Below are positions 1 to 6,686 of a stretch of DNA of 64,000 bases, piece by piece; position 1 is the first letter of the stretch, and the number at the start of each line of letters is the position of its first letter. The stretch covers positions 2,541,501 through 2,605,500 of the forward strand of contig NZ_CP059997.1 in the NCBI RefSeq assembly GCF_018736145.1, read 5' to 3'. A model generated the notes under the pieces. The model saw only the letters and a list, made by a program, of their open reading frames with translations, did no database searches and was not told where the DNA came from. The DNA is from Amycolatopsis sp. CA-230715. Lineage in GTDB: Bacteria; Actinomycetota; Actinomycetes; Mycobacteriales; Pseudonocardiaceae. Made by a program: the position numbers and the translations under genes.

Positions 1-351
1 GCGACCGATCTGCTCTCCGGCAACCTCGCGGTGCTGCTGTGCCGCTACCGGCGCCTCCACGGCGAAGCCGTCGGCTTCCTCGGCATGACCGAATGGCTGG
101 TGCCGGACCGGTTCCAGAACGTGGTGCGGGCGTGGGAGCGGCTCGGCCTGCCCGACGTCGGCATCACCTACCACCGCCTGCACATCACGGTGGACTCCCA
201 GCACGCGGCGGGCTGGTTCCACAACGTCGTGCTGCCCGCGAGCTCGTCGGAGGCCATGCGCCGGGGGATCGCCAGGGGTTCGCTCTGGCGGTTGAACTCC
301 TCGGGGCGGCACCTCGACGAACGGCTCGCCGCCGCATCGGCCCGGTCGTAG
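1..351 (+). CDS. Haem-oxygenase-like diiron oxidase (HDO-type), 5'-truncated by the window edge
   Basis: The frame is open from base 1, so only the last 116 residues are present. An H-x3-D-x2-H pattern (HITVDSQH) in a predicted helix, followed by a Trp-rich segment, resembles the metal-binding core helix of haem-oxygenase-like diiron oxidases. That family includes UndA, BesC and the SznF central domain, which oxidise or fragment small amino- or fatty-acid substrates. The remaining ligands lie upstream of the window. The next gene, a 2-oxoglutarate oxygenase, starts 40 bp downstream on the same strand, so the two are probably co-transcribed in an amino-acid-modifying operon. The alternative is a TenA-like protein. 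The family call is moderate; the substrate is unknown. Confidence 0.55.
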   Translation, partial: ATDLLSGNLAVLLCRYRRLHGEAVGFLGMTEWLVPDRFQNVVRAWERLGLPDVGITYHRLHITVDSQHAAGWFHNVVLPASSSEAMRRGIARGSLWRLNSSGRHLDERLAAASARS

Positions 352-391
352 CGAAACCCACCGCGGAACCCGCCGTAGAACAGGAGAAGCG

Positions 392-1093
392 ATGCCCATC
401 CCCGACCCCGGTTTCGTGCTCATCGACCTGCCGCCCATTCCCCCAGAAGTGCTCGAGAGCTACCACGAAGTCGAACTCGACCCGTACATGGGCAACCAGA
501 CCCGCTACAAGCGGTTCTCGCAGTACAAGATGACCTTCGACGAGAAGGACGGCTGGGGTTTCGAACTGCTGCCACCGCGCGCGTACACCGCGTTCAAGCA
601 GTTCAACCCGGTGGCGGGCGGGATCCGGCGGCACTACCAGCCGATCTCGGTGGACTTCACCCCCGTGGTCAAGGTGGTCTCGGACGGACCGCTGCCGCTC
701 GACGACGACGAAGACTGGCAGATCAACGTGCACCAGAACCGCAGCCGCGCGTTCGCGGGCAAACCGGGGCAGCTCACCCCGGAGGGCGTGCACCAGGACG
801 GCCACGAGTACGTGATGATCGCGGTTTTGGCGCGGCACAACGTCAAAGGCGGCGAAATGCGGTTGTGGCGCCCGGAGCAGGACAAACCGTTCTGGCGCGG
901 CACCCTGCAGCCCGGCAAGGCCGCACTGCTCGACGATCGCGCGATCCTGCACGACGTCACGGATCTGCGGCCCGACGGCGAGGACGCCTACCGCGACATC
1001 CTCATCGTTTCCTTCTCCCGCTGGAAGGAGAAGTGGTACGGCGACGAGCACGACGACGCGGTGCTGGCGGGCGGTGCGGAAACCCCGGCGTGA
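392..1093 (+). CDS. 2-oxoglutarate/Fe(II) dioxygenase, isoleucine-hydroxylase/BsmA-like (2OG-Fe_Oxy_2)
   Basis: This 233-residue protein has the usual length of the family that includes L-isoleucine 4-hydroxylase, which hydroxylates free amino acids using 2-oxoglutarate and O2. The iron facial triad is visible as H134-x-D136 (GVHQDGHEY) with distal H187 (AILHDVTDL). R201 in AYRDIL is the likely 2-oxoglutarate salt-bridge residue. The start is ATG preceded by AGGAGAAGCG, a clear ribosome site. The stop overlaps the next gene's GTG by GTGA, indicating translational coupling. Sitting between a diiron oxidase and a molybdoenzyme, and upstream of a LysE exporter, it most likely hydroxylates an amino acid or an amino-acid-derived intermediate. 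The substrate cannot be read from sequence. Confidence 0.8.
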   Translation: MPIPDPGFVLIDLPPIPPEVLESYHEVELDPYMGNQTRYKRFSQYKMTFDEKDGWGFELLPPRAYTAFKQFNPVAGGIRRHYQPISVDFTPVVKVVSDGPLPLDDDEDWQINVHQNRSRAFAGKPGQLTPEGVHQDGHEYVMIAVLARHNVKGGEMRLWRPEQDKPFWRGTLQPGKAALLDDRAILHDVTDLRPDGEDAYRDILIVSFSRWKEKWYGDEHDDAVLAGGAETPA

Positions 1094-3153
1094 CCGCCGA
1101 ACGCGAGGTCGTCGGCGCCTGTCCGCTGGACTGCCCGGACGGGTGCAGCTGGGTGGTCACGGTACGGGACGAGGCCGCGGTGCGGCTCCGCGGCAACCGT
1201 GACCACCCCTTCACGCACGGCACGCTGTGCGTGAAGGTCAACCAGTACCTGGAGCACGCGGCCGCGCCCGATCGGCTGCACCACCCGCTGCGCCGCACCG
1301 GCGCCAAGGGCGAGGGCCGGTTCGAGCGGATCAGCTGGGACGAGGCGCTCACCGAGATCGCGGACCGGCTCGCCTCGGTGCGCGAGCGGTGGGGTGGCGA
1401 GGCGATCTGGCCGTACCAGGGCACCGGCAATCTCGGTTACCTGCAAGGACTTCAGGGCCGCGCGGGGGCCAGGTTGTGGAACGTGCTCGGCGCCTCGCGG
1501 CACGAGGTGACCATCTGCTCGTTCGCCGGGCTCGCCGGTGCCCGGTACGCAACCGGGACGACACTGGGCATCGACCCCGAATCGCTCGCCGAGTCGAAGC
1601 TGATCCTGTTGTGGGGCGTCAACACGCTCACCTCCGGCCACCACCTGTGGCGGTTCGTCGAACGGGCCCGTGCGCGCGGCGCGCACGTGGTGGCGGTGGA
1701 CCCGGTGCGCACCAGGACGGCGCGGCAGGCCGACGAGCACGTGGCGCCGCTGCCCGGTACCGACGCGGCGCTCGCGCTCGGCCTGCTCAACGTGGTCGTC
1801 TCCCTCGGCCGCGAGGACGCGCGGTACCTGGCCGAAAACACCGTCGGCTGGCCGGAGTTCCGCCGCCGCGTACTGGAGTTCACGCCGTCGAGGGTCGCCG
1901 CGATCACCGGTGTCGACGAGGCGCAGCTCGTGCGGCTCGGGCGAAGGCTGGCGGAAACCAGGCCGACCGCGATCAGGGCCGGGGTCGGCGTGCAGCGCCA
2001 CGCGGGCGGCGGCGAGGTGCTGCGCGTGCTGTCGTGCGTCCCCGGGGTCACCGGCGACTGGCAGTACCACGGCGGCGGCCTCGCCTACTCCACCGACGGC
2101 TACTTCGGCGGTGACCGCGCCGCGCTGGCCCGCGACGACCTGCTCGAAGCCCCGGTCCGCACGCTGCTGATGACCCGGCTCGGCGAAGGGCTGCTCGACC
2201 TGGACGATCCCCCGGTCAAAGCGCTCGTGGTGTACGCGGCGAACCCGCTCACGAGCGCGCCCGGCCAGGACCGGATCCGCCGCGGCCTCGCGCGGGAGGA
2301 CCTGTTCACCGTCGTGATCGACCTCTTCCGGACCGACACCGCCGACTACGCCGACCTCGTGCTGCCCGCGACCATGCAGACCGAGCACCTCGACGTGCAC
2401 GACGGGTACGGCCACCTCTACGTCGCGTGGAACGAACCCGCGGTGGCACCACCGGGGGAATGCTTGTCCACCACCGAAACCTTCCGCAGGCTCGCGGCGA
2501 AGATGGGACTCACCGAACCCAGCCTCTACGACAGCGACGAGGAACTGGCCAGGCAACTGCTGGAGGTCCCGCATCCCTCGCTCGCCGGGATCACCGTGGC
2601 GGGCCTGCGGGAAAAGGGCTGGGCGCGGCTGAACTACCCGCCTTCCTTCGTGCCGTTCGAAGCCGGTTTCCCCACCCCATCGGGAAAACTCGAGTTCCGG
2701 TCCGAACTCGCCGGACGGGACGGGCTCGACCCGCTCGCCGGGTACACGCCCCCGTTCGAAAACGACGACCGCGCACTCGCGCGGCGGTTCCCGCTGATCC
2801 TCGTCGCCGGAGCGTCGCACTTCTTCGTCAACACCGTGTTCGGGAACAAACCGGCACTGGCGCGCCGGGCCGGGCCGCCACGGGTGGTGCTGCACCCCGA
2901 AGACGCGGGCGAACGCGCGATCGCCGACGGCCAGCGCGTGCGCGTGGTCAACGACCGGGGTTCCTTCACCGCGCTGGCACGGGTCGACACCGCGGTGCGC
3001 CGCGGCGTGGTCGCCACGACCAAGGGGCACTGGGCCAAGCTGACCGGGGGCGGGCCGGGGATCAACGCCACGGTGGCCGAACGCGATTCGGATCTGGGCG
3101 GCGCGGTCTTCAGCGACAATCGGGTGGAAATCGAGGCGGTCGCCACCCGCTGA
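1090..3153 (+). CDS. Molybdopterin-dependent oxidoreductase, DMSO reductase/formate dehydrogenase-like
   Basis: The 687-residue product belongs to the DMSO-reductase superfamily. The N-terminus carries a [4Fe-4S] motif C-x3-C-x3-C (ACPLDCPDGC) with a fourth cysteine in GTLCVK about 25 residues later. The central part (SWDEAL, PYQGTGNLGY, VDPVRTRTA, YAANPLTSAP) is typical of bis-MGD-binding domains, and the C-terminus carries the molydopterin dinucleotide-binding fold. GTG at 1090 was chosen because it overlaps the preceding stop and gives a normal N-terminus; an in-frame upstream extension lies inside the preceding gene. No Tat signal is seen, so it should be cytoplasmic. It probably performs an oxygen- or hydride-transfer step in the pathway of its operon neighbours. 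Confidence 0.85.
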   Translation: MTAEREVVGACPLDCPDGCSWVVTVRDEAAVRLRGNRDHPFTHGTLCVKVNQYLEHAAAPDRLHHPLRRTGAKGEGRFERISWDEALTEIADRLASVRERWGGEAIWPYQGTGNLGYLQGLQGRAGARLWNVLGASRHEVTICSFAGLAGARYATGTTLGIDPESLAESKLILLWGVNTLTSGHHLWRFVERARARGAHVVAVDPVRTRTARQADEHVAPLPGTDAALALGLLNVVVSLGREDARYLAENTVGWPEFRRRVLEFTPSRVAAITGVDEAQLVRLGRRLAETRPTAIRAGVGVQRHAGGGEVLRVLSCVPGVTGDWQYHGGGLAYSTDGYFGGDRAALARDDLLEAPVRTLLMTRLGEGLLDLDDPPVKALVVYAANPLTSAPGQDRIRRGLAREDLFTVVIDLFRTDTADYADLVLPATMQTEHLDVHDGYGHLYVAWNEPAVAPPGECLSTTETFRRLAAKMGLTEPSLYDSDEELARQLLEVPHPSLAGITVAGLREKGWARLNYPPSFVPFEAGFPTPSGKLEFRSELAGRDGLDPLAGYTPPFENDDRALARRFPLILVAGASHFFVNTVFGNKPALARRAGPPRVVLHPEDAGERAIADGQRVRVVNDRGSFTALARVDTAVRRGVVATTKGHWAKLTGGGPGINATVAERDSDLGGAVFSDNRVEIEAVATR

Positions 3154-3212
3154 CCGTCGCCGTGTGGCATACCTGGTACCGGAACTTCCGATCACAAGGG
3201 GGACTTCGCGGA

Positions 3213-3839
3213 ATGGTCGACGCCTCGCTCTACCTGGCCTTCCTGGTGGCGGCCGTCGTGCTCGTCATCATCCCCGGCCCGGACATGCTGATGATCCTCG
3301 CGCTCGGCATGCGGCACGGGCCCGCCGCCGGTTTCATGGCCGCGCTGGGCGTTTCGGTCGGCCTCGCGGTGCACACCGCGGCCGCGGCGCTCGGGCTCTC
3401 GGCGTTGTTCACCTACGTCCCGGTGCTCTACGACGGACTGCGCTGGGCGGGTGCGGCCTACCTGCTGTACCTGGCGGTCATGGCGTTCCGGGACCGCAGC
3501 GCGCTCAACCCCGACGAGGGCGACGCGCCGGCGCAGACCTCGCACTGGAAGTGCTTCTGGCGAGCCGTGCTGACGAATGTGCTCAACCCCAAGGTGATCG
3601 TGTTCAACGTCGCGTTCCTGCCGCAGTTCGTGAACCCCGCGCTCGGCAGCGTCGGGCTCCAGCTCTTCGTGCTCGGTGCCACGCTGGTGCTCGTCGACCT
3701 GATGATCGACGGGCCGATCGGGCTGGCCGCGGGCAAGCTCGGGAAGCTGGTGCGGAACCGGAAGGTGGCGCGGGGGCTGAACGTCGGCTGCGGCGCGATC
3801 TTCACCGCGCTGGCGGTGCGCCTGGTGGTGGCGGACTAG
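3213..3839 (+). CDS. LysE/RhtB-family amino acid exporter
   Basis: The 208-residue integral membrane protein opens with a hydrophobic segment and the family signature IIPGPDMLMILALGMRHG (about residues 18-35). About six membrane spans and the conserved NPKVIVFN-type stretch (about residues 128-135) follow. LysE/RhtB proteins export basic, hydroxylated or small neutral amino acids. The ATG at 3213 starts directly at the membrane segment. The gene is followed two bases later by the DapF-like gene, so both belong to one transcript. In this setting it is the natural efflux pump for the modified amino acid made by the upstream oxygenases, which is inference from context. Confidence 0.85.
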   Translation: MVDASLYLAFLVAAVVLVIIPGPDMLMILALGMRHGPAAGFMAALGVSVGLAVHTAAAALGLSALFTYVPVLYDGLRWAGAAYLLYLAVMAFRDRSALNPDEGDAPAQTSHWKCFWRAVLTNVLNPKVIVFNVAFLPQFVNPALGSVGLQLFVLGATLVLVDLMIDGPIGLAAGKLGKLVRNRKVARGLNVGCGAIFTALAVRLVVAD

Positions 3840-3841
3840 CC

Positions 3842-4669
3842 GTGGACTTCGTCAAGTACCAGGCGCTGGGCAACGACTACCTGGTGATCGATCCGAGGGA
3901 AACCACCTTCGCGCCGACGCCGGAAGCCGTGCGGCTGGTGTGCGACCGGCACTTCGGGATCGGTGCCGACGGCGTGCTGCTCGGTCCGATCGACCCGGTC
4001 AGCCCGTTCGAGGGACGGGAACCGGTGCGGCTGCGGATCTTCAACTCCGACGGCAGCGAATGCGAGAAGAGCGGCAACGGGCTCCGGATGTTCGCGCTCT
4101 ACCTGACCGAGCACTACCACTACCCGGACCGGTTCGTGCTGCGCACCGTCGCGGGCGCGGCCCCGGTCAGGGTGCTCGACCCGGCCGCGGGCCTCGTCGA
4201 GGTCGGGATGGGCAAGGCGCGGCTGACCGCCGTCGACGAGGTTTTCCCGTTCCGCGGCAAGGAATTCCGGGTGACCAGGGTGGACGTCGGCAACCCGCAC
4301 GCGGTCGTGCCGCTCGCGGAGATCTCCCCCGAGCTGGCGCGCGAACTCGGCCCCGCGATCGGCCGGCACCCGAGCCTGCCGGAAGGATCCAACGTGCAGC
4401 TCGTCCGCGTGCTCGACCGCGACGCCGTCGAAATCGAGATCTGGGAACGGGGCGCGGGCTACACGCTCGCTTCCGGCAGCAGCGGGTGCGCGGCGGCGGC
4501 CGCGGTGCGCGCGCTGGGCATGGTCGGCGACACCGTCGAGGTCCGGATGCCGGGCGGCGCCGTCGAAATCCGCTTCGACGGCGACGAGATCACCATGACC
4601 GGGACGGCGAAACCGGTGGCCTCCGGCCGGTTCGCCCCGCTGTTCCGCGCCACCCTCGACGGCCGCTGA
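3842..4669 (+). CDS. Diaminopimelate-epimerase-like protein with both catalytic Cys replaced by Ser
   Basis: This 275-residue protein aligns along its length with DapF: KYQALGNDYLVID at the N-terminus, NSDGSECEKSGNG around residue 77, VDVGNPH at 148-153, and WERGAGYTLASGSSGCA around 211. In DapF the two-base mechanism uses Cys in the CGNG loop and Cys in the ERG-G-T-ACGTG loop. Here both positions are Ser (S77, S211), while new cysteines occur nearby at C74 and C216. The substrate-binding loops are otherwise kept. It is therefore unlikely to be the housekeeping lysine/peptidoglycan epimerase. It may be an isomerase with altered chemistry, a hydratase/dehydratase-like enzyme, or a binding protein. 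It starts with GTG two bases after the LysE stop, so it belongs to the modified-amino-acid operon. Confidence 0.8.
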   Translation: MDFVKYQALGNDYLVIDPRETTFAPTPEAVRLVCDRHFGIGADGVLLGPIDPVSPFEGREPVRLRIFNSDGSECEKSGNGLRMFALYLTEHYHYPDRFVLRTVAGAAPVRVLDPAAGLVEVGMGKARLTAVDEVFPFRGKEFRVTRVDVGNPHAVVPLAEISPELARELGPAIGRHPSLPEGSNVQLVRVLDRDAVEIEIWERGAGYTLASGSSGCAAAAAVRALGMVGDTVEVRMPGGAVEIRFDGDEITMTGTAKPVASGRFAPLFRATLDGR

Positions 4670-4672
4670 TCG

Positions 4673-5518
4673 TTACGGCGCAACGGGTTCTCTCGCGAGT
4701 TCCTCGTCGAGCAGGCGCTCGGCGCGGGGAACCGCGAGGCCCCGCCCCGCGGCGAACCAGAGCACGAGGAGCACCGGCAGCGAAAGCTGGGAAACGAGCG
4801 AGGACTGGACCACTTCGTCGGCCGGTCTGCTGTAGACGAGCACGATCCGGAGCACCGCGTCGATCAGGAACACCGCGCCCAGCCCGGCGGTCATCGCGCG
4901 GTAGTACCCGCGGAACCGTGCCGATTTCCGCCACGTGCGGTCGAAAGCGTCCGCTCGCGCCGGATCGCCCTTCGCCGCGACGGGTTTGAGCGCGGTCCGC
5001 ATCAACGGCCGCTCGGACCAGGTGGTGGCCAGCGCGAACACTCCCCCGATTCCCAAGTAGAGGGACGTCCTCGCGAGCACGAAGCGCGCGTCGCCGCTGA
5101 TGGACGTCAGCACGACGCTGGCCACGACCTCCAGCAGCACCAGCACCGCGAACCCGTCGATGCGGCGTCCCCCGCGCGTGCGCACCAGATCGCCGAGGAC
5201 GATCGCGCCCGAGACGACGGCGCCCGCGACCATGCTGGGGACGTCACCGAACCCGGCGAGGTAGCAGCCCGCGATGACCGCCGTCGGCACGAGCGCGGCG
5301 ACCAGCGCGAGCCGCCAGCGGAACTCGCCGGATTCCACCCTGCCGCCGATCGCCTTCCCGGCCAGCAGCGTGCCGCCGATGGCCAGCCGGAGCGCGGCGG
5401 GCATCTCCGTCGGCGCGAGCGCCAGCAGGACCACCGTGGGCAGCAGCAGGTCGACGGCGACGTTCGCGAGCATCGCCGCGAAGTACAGCGCCTTGCGCCG
5501 CGTGCTGATCTCAGACAT
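4673..5518 (-). CDS. VC0807-like multi-spanning membrane protein
   Basis: The product is a hydrophobic protein of about 280 residues with six to seven predicted membrane segments, a basic loop (RTRGGRRIDG) in the middle and a charged C-terminus. It resembles VC0807-family proteins of unknown function, sometimes annotated as intracellular septation-like. The internal MSEISTRRK start at 5518 is preferred over the Met four codons earlier, because it leaves room for a promoter in the 61-bp gap to the divergent MarR gene. The divergent pairing suggests that the MarR protein controls it. No enzymatic residues are recognisable. Confidence 0.6.
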   Translation of the reverse strand: MSEISTRRKALYFAAMLANVAVDLLLPTVVLLALAPTEMPAALRLAIGGTLLAGKAIGGRVESGEFRWRLALVAALVPTAVIAGCYLAGFGDVPSMVAGAVVSGAIVLGDLVRTRGGRRIDGFAVLVLLEVVASVVLTSISGDARFVLARTSLYLGIGGVFALATTWSERPLMRTALKPVAAKGDPARADAFDRTWRKSARFRGYYRAMTAGLGAVFLIDAVLRIVLVYSRPADEVVQSSLVSQLSLPVLLVLWFAAGRGLAVPRAERLLDEELAREPVAP

Positions 5519-5579
5519 TAGCTGCATCACTCATTCTTTAAGTTACTAAGATAGTGTCAGGGTAAGGTACATTGCCGTC

Positions 5580-6056
5580 ATGGCGCAACGCGAGCTACCC
5601 GAGACCCCGGAAGCGGGCGTGCTGCTCGGCCGCGAGTTCGCCACCGCGATCGTGGTGTTCCACGAAGCCGTCGGCAGGCTCCTCGGGCTGAGTTCGGCCG
5701 AACGGAAGTGCCTCGACCTGCTCCGGCACCTCGGCCCGGTGACGGCGGGCGCGATCGGCGAGCACACCGGCCTGACCACCGGCGCGGTCACCAGGCTGGT
5801 GGACCGGCTGGAAAACGCGGGCTACGTCGAACGCGCCCGAGACCCGCACGACCGCCGCAAGGTCGTGGTGCGACTCCTGCCCAACGACGAAATGGACGCA
5901 CTGATGGCCACCGCGTTCGCACCGTTCGCCGCGCAGATAGCCGAACTGACGACGAGCTACCGGCCAGAGGAACTGGCGGCGATCACCGACTGGATCGGCC
6001 GGGCCACCGAGATCCTGGTCGCCAACACGCGCCGGATCTCCCACCTCGCCGAGTAG
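5580..6056 (+). CDS. MarR-family transcriptional regulator
   Basis: The 158-residue protein has a winged-helix core: LSSAERKCLDLLRHLG, AGAIGEHTGLTTGAVTRLVDRL as recognition helix region (about residues 58-78), then the wing RDPHDRRKVVVRL with the DxRxxR-type wing motif. MarR dimers usually repress a divergent gene and release DNA on binding a small phenolic or lipophilic ligand. The divergent gene 4673-5518 is the obvious target. The shared gap (5519-5579) is unusually AT-rich for this genome, consistent with two overlapping promoters, but no convincing perfect operator palindrome could be picked. Confidence 0.85.
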   Translation: MAQRELPETPEAGVLLGREFATAIVVFHEAVGRLLGLSSAERKCLDLLRHLGPVTAGAIGEHTGLTTGAVTRLVDRLENAGYVERARDPHDRRKVVVRLLPNDEMDALMATAFAPFAAQIAELTTSYRPEELAAITDWIGRATEILVANTRRISHLAE

Positions 6057-6686
6057 ACGGCCACCCCCAAGTCCCCGAATGCCACCGTGATGCCGGGTGC
6101 AGGATGCCGGGTGCGCGGATGCCGGGTGCGCGGCGCGGTGATCGGCGGCGGAGGTCCTCCGCCGGTCCCCGAAGGCCACCTTCGGGGACCCAAGCGCCAC
6201 TTTCTCGGCCCTCGCTCCCGTGCGGGCAGTGCCGCACACGCCCCGAAGGTGACCTTCGGGGCGCTCAACGCCACAAATCCACCCCTCGCACGCTCGACCA
6301 CCACGACACTCTTGCCCCGAAGGTGGCTTTCGGGGCGCTGGATGCCCTGAAAGCCACCTTCAGGGGCACGCGACGGCCTGCCGTGGGGGTGTGCGGGTGG
6401 CCGGAGTGCGGTGCGAGGGCCGAATTCGCGGCGTCTACCGCCCCGAAGGCCACCTTCGGGGACATACGCAGATGGCGGCAGCCCACCGCGAAGGCCGAGA
6501 TCGGGACGCTCAACGCCCCAAACAGAGCCTTCGACAGCACCCGCGGTCCCACCCGACCTCCATAGGAGCACCCTGCGACCTCGCCATCCACTTCCGCCAC
6601 TTGACCGTTATGACCGGTTTGTCGGTAGGGTGGGGGTGCCGACCGACCAGCACGGTGCTCCAGGCTGCGCCGGGAAACGAGGATCC
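6057..6686. other. Non-coding spacer with five GC-rich palindromes
   Basis: This 630-bp stretch between the MarR gene and the flavin monooxygenase holds no convincing gene. It contains direct repeats of GATGCCGGGTGCGCG near 6080-6140 and five CCCCGAAGG...CCTTCGGGG hairpins at 6164-6461. The last 100 bp before the monooxygenase are free of palindromes and probably hold its promoter. The spacer looks like a dumping ground for REP-like elements. Confidence 0.7.
6164..6461. repeat. Cluster of five REP-like palindromes
   Basis: Five copies of an imperfect 21-27 bp palindrome with core CCCCGAAGG-(1-5)-CCTTCGGGG lie at 6164-6190, 6240-6262, 6314-6336, 6344-6366 and 6441-6461. Two of them are followed by GCGCTCAACGCC or GCGCTGGATGCC, so the conserved unit is longer than the palindrome. 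The 6344 copy has compensating CCTGAAAG/CTTCAGG changes. Single hairpins could act as terminators, but clustering and shared flanks point to a dispersed repeat family. Two more copies occur at 60512-60563. Confidence 0.85.

Noticed and set aside
988..3195. A 735-codon open frame antisense to the molybdoenzyme, and many similar long antisense frames
   Set aside because: Typical of high-GC coding DNA; translations are Arg/Pro/His-rich and the sense frames encode clear families.
3842..4669. Calling the gene housekeeping dapF
   Set aside because: Both catalytic cysteines are Ser and the gene sits in an oxidase/exporter operon, not with lysine genes.
5519..5579. Possible MarR operator in the AT-rich divergent gap
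   Set aside because: Only the outer three bases of CTTTAAGTTACTAAG pair symmetrically; too weak to annotate, although the gap surely holds promoters.
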